Origin: Lentinula raphanica
Taxonomy: Eukaryota > Basidiomycota > Agaricomycetes > Agaricales > Omphalotaceae
NCBI GenBank assembly: GCA_027919835.1
Contig: JANVFP010000016.1
Location: 248,001-312,000 of the forward strand
Reading direction: 5' to 3'
DNA: 64,000 bases
Shown here: piece by piece, positions 49,460 to 61,782 of the stretch
Layout of the letters: each line of letters opens with the position of its first letter
How positions within the stretch are numbered: position 1 is the first letter of the stretch
Notes under the pieces: model-generated
What the model saw: only the letters and a program-made list of their open reading frames with translations
Database searches by the model: none
Told to the model about the DNA's origin: nothing
Translations under genes and position numbers: made by a program

Positions 49460-52400
49460 ATGCCTGAATACGTCTATGCTCTCCATGATTTCTCACCCGA
49501 GAACGACGACGAGGTGCCGTTCAAGGCTGGTGAACGGATAGAAGTAATCGAGAAGGATGAAGCTTATGGTGATGGATGGTGGCATGTATGTTGCTGTTCT
49601 TTTTCAGACACTCTACTCCTCTTCTCCTTTTCTTTGCTATCGCTTTCAGGGGCTTACGGTTTGGTATAAAGGGTCGAAATCTCGCAGGCAAAACTGGTCT
49701 CTTCCCTCAAACATATACAGCCCCTGCACCGGCTGCCAGTCTCACGGAAACATCAGCCTCGATGAAGGAAGAAAACTTCAAGTCTGCTTCAAACGCATCT
49801 CTACAACCCCTCGAGGAAGAGTCCGAACCGGAACCTTCTCCTCATGCTCCAGCCATATTCGTCAACGGTACTGAAGCGGATGGCGAAGTCATGAAGGCGA
49901 CCCTAACTGATGTGCAAAAAGCCATTGAACAATTGGGCAGGAATCGTACCTCCTCAGTCGATGGAGATGGCTCAAGAAGCTTCAGTTTTACCAGTTCTAG
50001 GGATACAGATCGCGAGTCCGAGACAGACTACGACCTCAGCGACACGGAAAGCCCAGACTTCGACGACGAAGGCCACCACAAGAACACGCGGCAGCGCCTC
50101 GCCGAAAAGGCACGCAAAGCCGTGGAAGATGCTGAGAAGCTGGAAATGATGATGGGAGGAATGAGCGTAGGAAATAGGTCTAGTGCTCCTCCTATCGAGG
50201 TTGAGATGAGCGACGAGAGTGAAGGCGAAGATGATGATGTTGATGAAGATTATACTCGTTCGTCAAGCTTCTTACGTCGACATTCTGCGATAGAAGAAGT
50301 AGACGAGGACGGTACTGAGGACAACGGAACTGCTCCCACACATACACCTCAACCTCACCAAGATCTCACGCTTCCGGAACAAGAGGGGGATGATATGGAG
50401 GCGTTGACGGCAACTGCTCCTTCATTTCCTGCGTTGGCTGCTACCGAAGACGTTACTGATGCACGGTCCATCTCATTACCTACTCCGACATCCCCTGGCT
50501 TTGCTCATTCTGAATCTACCATATCCACCGTTATACCGACTCCTGTTCCTGTGGCCACACCTACACCACACGCGCTGACGCCACCTCGCGCTCAAACCCC
50601 GGCAGCTGCGCGGAGCCCGTCACCCGTACGAGAAACCTTGGTGGCTCTGCCCTCTCCAACAGCGTCTTCATTCCACAGCAACTCTGGCGCTTTTCATTTC
50701 AGCCCCCATCAATCTCAGCACAACAGCTTGAGCTCTGTACCTTCTTCGGCTCCTGTCACTGCTCCAGCTAGCGCGAGCGAAGGCAATCAAGGTCAGCCTC
50801 AACTTTCTCAGAAGGATGCCGGACCGACGAAGGAGAAGGAAAAAACCCACCCATCTGAATGGACCGTTGAGGAGGTGGTGGAATGGGCAAGGAGCAAAGG
50901 ATTTGGCGAAGACGTCTGCGATAAGTTCACAGAACAGGAGATCACAGGCGATGTCCTCCTCGAGCTTGATGTCAACTTACTCAAGAATGAGATTGGCATC
51001 ATGGCGTTCGGCAAACGAGTCCGAATAGCTAACGCCATCGCCGAGCTTCGTCGCCCACCTTCAATAACCTACGACGAACAACCTTTGGAACACCCCCCAT
51101 CTCCTTTCGCGGCGTCTCAATCCGCTCAGAGAATGATGAATCAATCTCCGCAGCTCTACGCTCAATCTCCTCACTCGATCAACTCCCAACCATACTCCAA
51201 CCCTACACATTCCCGGACCCAATCTCAGTCTCAGTCACATCATTCATTTCCCGGCAGTGCGAATTCCATGTCAGGTTTCAGGGATTCCTTTGGTTCGAAT
51301 GGGGCTCTGATTGCTGCTGCGGGACTATTGAGTCCAGAGAGTGCGCCGCATACAGGGGACTTGCTTGGTTCGCCGAGGTCAGATGAGATGTTTGCCGGTA
51401 TGCAAGAGAGAGGACCAGTAAGCATGCGTGTTTGGTGCTTCGTGTTTGATCTTATCGACTGATGATGGTTCGATCGTTCATAGAAGTTTCGACCCGCTCA
51501 ACTTACACTTTCGCCTAGCGACAGCGCGTTGAATGAGAATGTCACAGCTACATCGCAAGCTACGGAAGCAGAAGAAGACCGTGCAGCTCTGAGCGAAGTG
51601 GGTGTCTCTGGGATCCTCTCACTAATGACTCTCACTCATCGCGTCCACTGACTAGGGTGAAGCTTCCACGGGTATGACACAAAGCGCACGACGTCGGCTT
51701 TTCGGTCGGTCACAAGATTCGGCTGCTTCAGGAAGCAAAGACTCGCGTCGATCCTCATTGAAAGATGGACCGTCGCCGACTGTTCCTGATAGCCAGTCCA
51801 AAGAGACAGATGAGAAAGTCAAAGATGGGAAGGATACCGTCAACGGCAAGAGTCATGCGAGAGCAAGGAAGAGTATCGATGCTGGAAAATCTGGTGAACG
51901 TCTTAGTATTTTCGGCGGCACGTTTAGTGGGATGGGTAAAGGGAGAAAACCTCCACCGCGGTATTCAGGGTGAGCTTTCACTTGCATATTCTTTTTTCTA
52001 AGATCACTTCTAACGTCATCGTGTACATAGGGCTAACGAAGAGACCTCAGCTCCGCCTGTCGATAAATCTAACTCTGGATCGTCCTTCCATCTACCACGA
52101 TTTGCTACTGGCCCCCGAAAGTCCAGTGCTCGTCCAGGATCCTCTAGTGGACCTAAAGACAAGGAAAAGAGCAGCAGAGATCTACTTTCGCCTATCAAGG
52201 ACATCTCCAAACACGATCCTACACTGTTGCGCAAACGTACCTCGTCATATCCAGGTCCGAATCCCTCCGCGGATGCTAGTGTGAAAAAGAGGAGCACGAG
52301 CGATTCTTCTCCGCAGACGAACGGGAACACCAACGGAGCTTCCAAGGCCAATGGTAGTGGTGGGAATGATGGTCCGATGAGTCCTTTGAAGCCTGGTCAG

Positions 52401-53631
52401 AGTATCCTGGATCAGATTGGGGAACCTGATCATGCGGGATGGATGAGGAAGAAGGGAGACCGGTATAATAGCTGGAAGTTGAGGTACTTCGTGCTGAAAG
52501 GGCCACATATGTATTATTTGAGGAGCGACAGCCATGCTGTGAGTAGTTTTCGACATTCCACGACCTTGAAATCTCATCTTCTCCTAGGAAACCAAAATTA
52601 AAGGGTATATCAATATCATTGGATACAAGGTCACCGTGGACGAGAATGTCAATCCAGGGAAATACGGTTTCCGAATCGAGCACGAAAACGACAAGACACA
52701 TTTCTTCAGCTCAGAAGAGAAAACCCTTATCAGAGAATGGATGAAGGCTATCATGAAGGCCACTATAGGCAGAGATTATTCAAGTAAGTCGACAGCTTCA
52801 TGCGTCATTCAATTTTCGTAACATTTATTCCTATAGAACCCGTTATCTCGTCTGTCAATATCCCAACTATTCCTCTCATGGTCGCGCAGGCCATGAATCC
52901 CGCTCCCCGTCCACCCTCACCAACAGCTCGAGATGCAACGCAGAAGGCGTTGCGTCGTGAAAATCCCAATCAGCTATCTAGCCGTGACGCGAGGGTACTG
53001 ATGGGTCTGCCCGCAAGCACTGACACGAAAGAGGAACGAGTGAAACTCGAATCATTCTTCAATTCCACAACTGTGGACGACGTCAGCAAGGGACCCGCAC
53101 CCCCAAGACCCTCTCGAGAAGCTAGACGGGCTAGTGTTTCTCAGACATTGGTACGTGAACCCCTGTCTTCATGTGTAGAATGAAACTGATTTGTTTCTTC
53201 AGGTACAGAACGTTCCAATAGACGATGGCCTCATTGAATGGGCTAACTCTCACCTTCCTTCAACTCTTCAAATCACGGATACCAGCGGGTCGATTTGTGG
53301 AGGACTAACGATCCTGCGTCTCGCCGAAGCCATTAAAGGAAGACCGTCTTCCCCACCCGTCCCGGACTCTGCTTTCCCATCTGACCCAGGTGACGATAAG
53401 CTTGACGGTCTGTTTCGTTTATTCGATTTCCTCCTTGATAATGACGTGAAGATGGGGAGCGTCAGCATCAATGATATTCGTCAGGGCAAGAGGGATAAGG
53501 TTCTTCAGTTGCTCAAGGCACTCAAAGCTTGGGAAGATAAACGAAAGGCTATTGCACAGAGTATTGGAAAGGGTGCGATACAAGCGGGTGGCTTCATAGC
53601 ACCGCCGTATAGTCTGCCTGTTGCCCAATAA
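49460..53631 (+). CDS. Boi1/Pob1-type SH3-SAM-PH polarity scaffold, 1248 aa
   Basis: Exons 49460..49585, 49672..51417, 51484..51597, 51656..51969, 52031..52538, 52588..52783, 52837..53150, 53203..53631. Domains: SH3 at residues 3-60 (YALHDFSPENDDEVPFKAGE, DGWWHGRNLAGKTGLFPQTY), a long Ser/Pro/acidic disordered region, SAM at about 437-505 (WTVEEVVEWARSKGF, GIMAFGKRVRIANAI), more disorder, PH at about 897-1000 (HAGWMRKKGDRYNSWKLRYF, ending EEKTLIREWMKAIM). A C-terminal block (about 1106-1225, IDDGLIEWANSHLPSTLQIT onward, then KVLQLLKALKAWED) looks like a calponin-homology fold. Boi proteins link Cdc42/Rho, formins and exocytosis at growth sites, which predicts a role at hyphal tips and septa. 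Confidence 0.9.
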
Positions 53632-54228
53632 TCCGACGACTCTCATAAACTGGACTTTGTAGTTTTCCGAATGTCTTCTATCATTAATCCTCAATTCTAG
53701 ATCTCTTGCGCTACCCGAATTTATAGTCTACTTGGATTCCCTTTTCTTGATCTCCCGAAATATCGATCGTTGTATTTTGTTTAAGTGTAACTATCACTTT
53801 TCTACATCTCTTTATCTCTCACAATCACAATCATTTATTCCATTTATTCAGACTATTCTAGTGACCTTCTCGTTCTTTATTTTCCATCGATTGTTCATGT
53901 TTCTCTTATCTGATGGACAATCTCAACGTGCCCCAGATGCACAAGTTATATCAAGACGATCTTTCCAAGAGCGCAGCAATATCTGCCTGCAGTCGTGGGG
54001 GTAGAACGGATAGGATGATATATAGGTAAGCAAGATCAAGATGTACTGCGACCTACTGCGAACTTGAACATCGAAGCGAACTTACACTTTGCGCAGCTGT
54101 CGACTTCAAGTCGGATACCCATAAGAACTCGACGGTATGACCGAGTTGGCAGTCGTTCTACATCTGCTCCACCCTCACACCGATACACCTACATATCACA
54201 GGTTTTCTCATAACTCGTAATCTCGGTA
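53632..54228. other. Leader region, possible 5' exons of the Arb1-like gene
   Basis: ATG at 53913 starts MDNLNVPQMHKLYQDDLSKS up to a GTAAGC donor at 54026. After a plausible acceptor at 54096 a frame LSTSSRIPIRTRRYDRVGSR...RYTYISQ runs to about 54200, but the phases do not join. The true 5' end of the next gene is unresolved. Confidence 0.35.
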
Positions 54229-56707
54229 ATGCTGGCAGTACAGAAGCCCGTCTTAGAACATCGAGTGACCTTTCCTCCTTTCCCTTCCCCTCCAGTCAAT
54301 GTTAGCATAATCTCCTTCAAAGACTTCAAAGAGAACGGCATCAAGGTTCAAGAGGACGACTACGAAGGGCCGGAGGTCGATAGCCTAGGAATCCCTACTA
54401 TCAGAATTTTGAAAAGGCACATTGGGGATTTCTGCAAGACGAACTCACAGAGTGCAAAGCATGATGTGATAGAAGCCGATACTAGCAAAACTGCTGGCTT
54501 GTCGCAACCAAGAACTTGGGTGCAAGAATGGGAGATCCTTAGCACAACGAAGAGTGGCGAATTCTATAATAAGTGACTACTGACGCCATTTCTGATGGTT
54601 TTCAAAATCTCATTCCTTCTACGTTTCAGAAATGACGATCCTACAAGCAGACTACACCAGGCAACGCATGCATTCAATGCTAATCGCACCTGGCCGAAGG
54701 GTGAGAGGAACAAACTAGTAAGGAATCAATGGGACCAAGTTAGTACTAAGATCTCTTACGCCTTATACTACAATATGTCGTTCTGGAAACCTTGACGCTC
54801 AATTGTCCCTTCCAGTTCCAAGTGTACATCGGTACCTTGTGCACGCAAGGATCGAACAAAATCGGAGAAAACGACGTTGATAACGACGACGACAAGATCG
54901 AGGAGGAAGAGGAAGATGAAGCAGTCGATACTATCACAAGAGAGCTTGATGGAAACAGTCCCCAAACTACGGTCATAGTGTCCACCGAACGATTGATCGA
55001 ACCGAAGAAAAACAGACCTCAGCAGCCTGAGAACGATCATCAGAACGTCCATAGTCAAGAAATTGAATGGGACGAATTAGATCGTTCAGGTTATTTCTTG
55101 AAAGACCCCGCGAAAAGCGTGCAAGTATACTTGTCGAGCTATATGATGGAGAAGGGTTTACATTAGTACGTGATCTTGAACTTTCTGAATCTATCTGATT
55201 TTCGATGTGTCTTCAATAGCGATGACCGAAATCTCACATTGACTCCTACTTTGATTGGCTTCTACATCGAATTCCTCATCCAAGATGGAGTTTTCAGCAT
55301 CACGGCCGAATCTCAGACTATAGCCGCTCTCAAAAAAGCACTTGCCGTTGCCCACTTCGCCAAAGTGGAGCTTCCACTAACCTCTCAGATCTCGAGACGT
55401 CTTCCGTGGAACGACAAATTCATTGGAGGGTGTATAGAGCTATTTAACATAAATGATCTTGTTCGGGCACAAAGATGGGGACAGCAGGATCAGATTGATC
55501 AAACATTGGGCGTCGACCCTGGACCTGAACGTGAACTCGTTCCAATCGCAGCAGCTATACCTGCTCCTGGAGACTCTCTCAAGCTACTCGAGCTTGGAGA
55601 GGAAGATCATGTTGACATACCAGCGGAACAGCTACATGATGCACACCAAGAGCTAGACCAAGGTGAATAAATCTTGAATATCGACTGACGAAGTCGAATC
55701 GCTTACGTGAGACACAGTAGAATTGGATCGTCCACCAGAATCCGTGTTCGAACAATTACATGATGAACCCCAAGAGCTAGATCAAGGTGACTGAACATCG
55801 ATCAACTTAAGAATTTGAGTAGCTTACGTTCGACACAGAAATGCATCGTTTACCAGAATCCGCCGTGTCCGTTTTGACAAACAATGGAGAACCCGACGTA
55901 TGGGATTCGACAAATCTCAAGGACGATCATATGCCTGATGATTCCTTAGGTTGGGGAGCAAGAAACATCGCCACTGATTTATCGTGGGACGACAACGAGA
56001 CTGACGACGACTCTTGGGGTTCTCCTTTAACCCCTACCCTCTTCCCCATACTCGGTCCTACAGCCCTTCCGCTCACCCATACAAGCGGTGTTGTCGAGTG
56101 GAGTATGCGTCGGATCCAATCTATCAGTCACCCAGAAAGCCATGCCGCCACCGCAGTTCCTTCCATGACACCTGATGGTGCTTTGGCAGAAACAATGGTA
56201 GAGGCTGACCTCTGTTCTCGTCTTAGCAAGGTTGTCATGGAGCCTTGGCTCGACTGGGATACTTCATCTGGTGTATCATCACCTCGTATCAAGGCCTCAT
56301 CTCGTGGACGTGTAGTTGTGTATGAGAAGGGGGAAGGTGTGGAGTATGAGCACAACTCAGACATTCAGTCGAATTCTTTTGTGAAGTTCCCAGCAAGTGA
56401 TGAACCAATGGTTTCTCCTCATGACCCGCTCAAACACTCAATAACTCTTCTTCTTGAACCCGAGAGTGCGCAGCTACTGAAAACAGGTATGGGTCTGGGT
56501 GCAAATTGGGTACAAATTGCCAGGAGGTCAGATCTGGTGGATGACTTGGAGGAGATGTTGGGGGAGAAAGACGCAGAAAAGATGATTAGTATCAGGGAAT
56601 GTTTGACCCAACAAGGTGACCATGCAGAGAGGTTCTGGTATTTGTCTAACCTGCTAGTTATTATCCCAAGTTTTCACACTGTTGGCGGTCGAGAAACTCA
56701 TCGGTAG
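54229..56707 (+). CDS. ARB1: Arb1-like Argonaute chaperone subunit (RNAi/heterochromatin), 727 aa or longer
   Basis: Exons 54229..54572, 54630..54738, 54816..55165, 55220..55662, 55718..55786, 55839..56707; phases close. Blocks I associate with the fungal Arb1 family: ISFKDFKENGIKVQ with VDSLGIPT near the start, QWDQFQVYIGTL, FLKDPAKSVQVYLSSYMMEK, then DRNLTLTPTLIGFYIEFLIQ and ELPLTSQISRRLP. Arb1 with Arb2 holds duplex siRNA on Argonaute in the ARC complex of fission yeast and supports heterochromatin. The C-terminal 290 residues are acidic and Trp-containing (LSWDDNETDDDSWGSPLTPT, VMEPWLDWD), ending in FWYLSNLLVIIPSF. Exons 4 end, 5 and 6 start show a tandem duplication. Assignment is from remembered family pattern; the start codon is uncertain because possible upstream exons exist. 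Confidence 0.6.
55640..55860 (+). repeat. Tandem exon-intron duplication within the Arb1-like gene
   Basis: The coding segment QLHDAHQELDQ (end of exon 4) recurs as QLHDEPQELDQ (end of exon 5), and ELDRPPESVFEQL (exon 5) recurs as EMHRLPESAVSVL (exon 6). The two introns between them start gtga and end gacacag and are similar in length (55 and 52 nt). Confidence 0.75.
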
Positions 56708-56836
56708 TATGCTCGATAACTCCATATACTCTAATTTCACGAGCCACATCTATGTACATGATGTGATACTATACAACTACTGGGTTCATAACATTCAACA
56801 ATCGATATGTGGTTTTTTTGCTCACTCTATCAAGTA

Positions 56837-59800
56837 TCAACGCACCAACTTTTCCAGGCCTGCTGGTATCTTCGTAAAGTGTATCAGTATCGAAGCTCGC
56901 GGACCGATTTGATTACTCACAATCCAGTTGTGCGTGGTAGCGGCTCTCCTATACCCCTCCAGCGCCTCCAAAACACCGTATGGAGTATTCCAGTTGTGGG
57001 CCAACCGAGCAGGCTTAGGGTCAGGGTTGGATATTGCTAGTTTGATCTGTAGGAGAACCGAGGCGATGCTGCAAAGACATCAATTTGTGAAAAGAGGCAG
57101 GACGATCATGTATACATACTTGTAACTAGGAAGCCAGCCCGATGCAGTAAGTAAGTCCATGCAGATGGATCCACCTTCGAAAATGAAGCGGTTGAGAGCA
57201 TTATCACGTCGAAAATAGGAGCACCTAACCCGCTGTAACATGCCCTCCTCCACCATGAGCGAAAGGCAAGAATCTCGGAGTAATGATGCGGAAGAACGGT
57301 GGACTGAGTGGATAATCGGGTGGGAAGCGGATTTCGAAGATCAAAGAGTTGAGCTTTCTTGATTCGGCCGTATCCATGTAAATAGCTCAAACATACGCGA
57401 TAAGTACGAGTAGAAAAGCTCACCTGGCTTTGAGGTCCTGTGCGATCGGCAGCGTTTCGTCAAATGAATGGAGTTCGACGATCCACTGGAAGAGATTGTC
57501 TCCCATAAATTCTTCCGGCATATACCATCCTAGCTCTTTAAAGTTGTTACAAGACCTCTGTTCTTTCAATAACGCCTTGAGTTCCTTCTGCACCGCCATA
57601 GTCCCTCCAGGAGTGGACATCTCAGGCGGCGGCATGAGTCTGGAAATGGCCGCCCGAACATATTCTGGATCGTGGACCCAATCATCTGCTGGTCGTCTCT
57701 TTACAATTTGAGGCGTGGACTCGAGTTGACGTTGATGATCTGGCGCCATACGACTTGAACCAGAAGATGCTAATGGTCGATGATTTGAAGCAGCGTATTG
57801 ATAAGGAACATCATCGTCGATATCCATTTCATCTCCGCCAAAGCCATCGCCGTCAATCGTCATAGGATCGTCTGCTCTACCTTTCCCTTTTGCACTCCAC
57901 CCCTTGATGCTCTGATCCAATGATTCATCGTACTCAAACACGGTTTTGTCTTCTATATCTGGCTTGGATCTGGCAGCTTCAGCTTCAGCGTCGGCCCGTC
58001 GAGTGCGCAAGATCATTTCAAGCTGGTGTGTCGGTTCAGGAATCTGAATGGGTGCGTGTCCGAGAGTTAGCGGATGAGCAGGGTCAAGCCGAACAAAAGG
58101 CGTTCGCTGCATTGCTCTCGGTCCTGAGGATGCTTCCTTGCCTTGTTTGTCCTTATCTGCTTTGCTTGAGCTTTTGACGAGAAGATAGCGACTAAAGGAA
58201 ACCAGTAGCCACGTTGTGACGGACATTCAAGAGCATAAGAGCCGACGACGTACACTACTAGCCAATGCGTTTTATCGACAACGAAATGTGGAGTAAAGCT
58301 GACAAACTCGGACGGCAAATTGACCAGCTCGACCAAGGCGGCACAGTTAGTTGGACAGATCTTGCTGTTACGCCAGCAGGGAGCACGAGCGCCACTTGCA
58401 TAGGTGCTCATAGATACATTAGCATCTTTTGCGAGGTAAACACCTATGATCTCGATTAATCGGGGAAGGGAAAACGTGGCATGATACCCACCATGCCCGT
58501 AGGCTCTACCATGTGAGATAGTTTTGAACCATAAGCCGTTTCGAATGATCTATGTGATTGAGTAAGCTCAATTAATCTGAACGCAGGCAACATTGCTCAC
58601 AGAGTGCCAGTTACGGAGCGGAGAACCGTGGAATGCCTGTGTTGAGTATCGAGTTCTCACTTTGGATGGCACAGAAGAGGCTACAGGGCTGTTTACGCAC
58701 ATAGAGTGATGGATACTTCCGTGCGTTGCTATCCTTGGCTTTAGACTCTTCGACGGCTGCTTTGAATTTGGCTTCAGCATCGGGAGCACCGACACTGAAT
58801 CGGTACTGTTTCCAAGAATTATCTACAGGCAAGAGCACACGTTCATCAGGAAGACAAGTAGATCAGATCGATGCATACCGACGTTCACAATCTTCTCTTC
58901 CTCGGATGATATTTCTTCGAGATACGCTGTACATGATCCGACACACCTGGACGAATGAGTGATGATCAGCACACACCCAAAGAAGAGGACATCAGTGGCG
59001 CAGACCATCGAAGCAATTTCCAAGCTGCAGGTACAACGTTCTCCGCTACTGGTGTTCCATGAAGTTTTGGCTTCGACTTTCCAGGTTTTATATTTTGTTC
59101 GAGATGTTTCCTATATGTATGCCTTTAGCAAAGACAGATATCCGAGAGAAGATAGACGCACTTCATATCCATGATCTATACAATAAAATATCCTGTATGT
59201 AAGATGCAACATTCACGACAGAGTAGAGACCTTACTCACAGGTGGTAACGAGTCTAATAATTCCATGACCGATGCTCTCATCTAGACAGTACATCAATCC
59301 CATCTTCTGCAGAGCACAGTCAAAGCTAGTCAGACCCACCTGTTGCGGGTCAAGTTCATCAAAATCACACAGCCCATCAGGACCGATGACTGGTCGGTTT
59401 TGTGCTTGAGGAGGAGGAGAATTGGTGGGAGCAGCGGCTTGATTCATTATGGGCACTCCGACGACAATTGTGTTTGGCGGAGCAGCCCGCACTTTCGTAG
59501 CGTCTGGCAATGGGACTCTGAGACCCATTCCTATGGGTAAAGGTTCATCGAGTACATTCTCAGCGGCGGCGGAGTGAGTGATAGATACGAGGAGGTCGAC
59601 GGTTTCTGGGTTATGGATGATTTCATACTACACAGATGGAGTTGGGAGAGGGATATTAAGATCAAACAGAAGCACGTACCTCAAGAGAAGGACCGTGGTT
59701 CAGAGAATAGTACTGATACGAACATAACTTGGAATTGCAAACGTACGGCTTGAGAGCCACGTAATCCGTCTCAAGTTTGTTGTGGCAGACGATACAATAA

Positions 59801-61464
59801 CGCGTGCAGAGCTGAGAAGGAGTCAAAAACATCTCTGACGACGCTCACATACTGCTTACAGTCAATCTTCTGATCAGATAACAGAAAGCTGTCAATGGCC
59901 AGTTTATCTGATCGTTGTTTCCCATCTTGTGGATAGGGTCATCGGGGAGTATGGTGGTGCCATTGCGAATCATCTCGCGTTCGGCTTCATCCTCGATATG
60001 AATCCTCTGGAGAAGTGAAATTGAAGCTCGGTCAACATGAGATGACTTGAGAACCTACTTCCAAAGTACATGCAAGTACGTCCTCCTCCGACTTCTGATT
60101 CCTTTCCACTTCTGAGTACAGTAATTCTGCACCTGCCCATCCCAGTCCATACTTCCTCCTCATATTCACGAGCTTAACGAACTGATGGTTCATGAGTGAA
60201 TCCAGGGATCCACTCAAACTGAACTTATCGAATCTATCCGGTACTTCCTCCTCCTCTTTCTCTTCTTTCTCCTGGACCTCAGGCTCGAATTCGTCAACAT
60301 CGTCATACATCAAAGCAGCTTCAGCTGCAGCTTTCTCCTTGGCAAGCCTCAACATATCCTCCGCGTCGTGACCGATCAATCCAAAGTTTCTGCATGCCTC
60401 TTTCGCTTGCTCCTTGCTTGGCTTGTACACCCCGCTGAGACCAACATGGAACGTGAGCTTGGTGTCGTCGGATTCCGAAGGTGGATACATTCCTCTGAAG
60501 CCAGAGATCAAAAGGACAAGGTGTTGCGTCTTCGAAAGGAGCCGACGATCCCATGCGTTCAACGCACGAGGTGGAACAGTCTCTGCAAGTTGGATGACGG
60601 ACAGGGAAACGCTGATGCAGAATTCGTCTCCGCCAAAGCGAATGAGGCCCGGATGATAGTCTCTAGCCACCATCTCGAGGAAGTGGCGGTGCAGTCGCGA
60701 CATTTGAATTTGTTTCTGAGAATGACTGCTTGTGTAGAAATCGTCGTCGATGTAGTCTTCTTCCGTGTCTCCCTCGTCTTCATCTTCGGGCGCGCTTTCG
60801 TCTTCAGGCTCGCTTTCGATCGAACCTGTGCTCATGGCTTTGGTGAGATTGGCAAGCACTCTGTCCATGGTCTCTGCGATTGGGCGAGAAGGAAGAGACA
60901 TGATTCGTTCGATGACGGATTGTATGTTCTCGGCCACGTTTGAGTCTGACGAATACGAGAAGCAGTTGTGGCTCTTTGGATAGTCAGCCGTGTCAGAAAG
61001 CATGATGTTCAGGTTCAGAACGTGTTCGCCACTCGATGTTTTGATCATGGTCTCAAACGTTCCTTCGTCGTCGCCAGCACGAACACCTGAAAGTATATGC
61101 GTTAGTTTACATGTCTTTTGGGAGATCGTGTTCTTACTTTGTAAAACAAGACCATGCGCCACAAAACCTTGATCACAAGCTGTCTTGAGGTCATCCAGGT
61201 CAGCGATGAAGCGTTTTCGTCCCTTTAGCGAGGTATTCCTGCTAGCCAAGCTAGCAGCAGCTTCAGATGCAGCATAGGGCGCCCTGGCCGTATTACCTGT
61301 AACGAACAAAGGTTTCAACGTGAGGACTGAACACCCTCTTTTAGACAAGACTAAGTATACACACTTGGATTTGGATGAACCATTTTCTGCCGCTTGATAT
61401 GTTGAGGTTCACTTTCTGGATCGGAGTCTGAGTCAAGTATTTCGATGTATTCTCTGGAAGACAT
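56837..61464 (-). CDS. PARP-ubiquitin E2 fusion protein (PARP catalytic + UBCc)
   Basis: The gene has many short introns. It starts at ATG 61464 (MSSREYIEILDSDSD) and splices to a first large exon region (about 61288..60056) with RKRFIADLDDLKTAC, GVRAGDDEGTF, acidic tracts and an E2/RWD-like helical part. Then come a cysteine cluster (YCIVCHNKL ... CNSKLCSYQYYSLNHG, near 59700-59830), the PARP domain (DNSWKQYRFSVG, AFHGSPLRNWHSIIRNGLWF, HGRAYGHGVYLAKDANVS, near 58838-58430; HWLVVRYLLVKSSSK), a disordered linker (57420..58194) and a C-terminal E2 domain with LIFEIRFPPDYPLSPPFF, the active cysteine in GGSICMDLLTASGW (near 57150-57190) and NWNTPYGVLEALEGYRRA. PARP His and Tyr are present; the position of the catalytic Glu reads TPHFVV, so poly-ADP-ribosylation is unlikely. 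The stop at 56837 assumes no last intron. Confidence 0.85.
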
Positions 61465-61782
61465 GCGGTGCGTGGAAGCGAGATGCTGTATGTTGTAGGT
61501 GCTGTGCAGGTTAGAGAATCGGATTGAATCAGAAGTCCGAAATGGCTGGGGATGAGTCATGCTCTACGACGTGACTTTCAAGTGAGCGTCTAACAGGCGC
61601 GTTCTCCGCGGACTTCGGCTTTAGTACGGTTCAGCCAATTTTCCGACGATTTTCATTACATACATAGTACAGTATTTATCCACAGCCTCCTCAGATGAAG
61701 CAACATAAAGGTAGTCAACAGTACATACAATTGCACGGATATGATATCGGATGAAGCTTCGAGAAGGTACAGACCATTGAGA

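Noticed and set aside
60321..60943. Plus-strand ORFs opposite the PARP-E2 gene
   Set aside because: They are antisense shadows of a strongly coding minus strand with acidic repeats.
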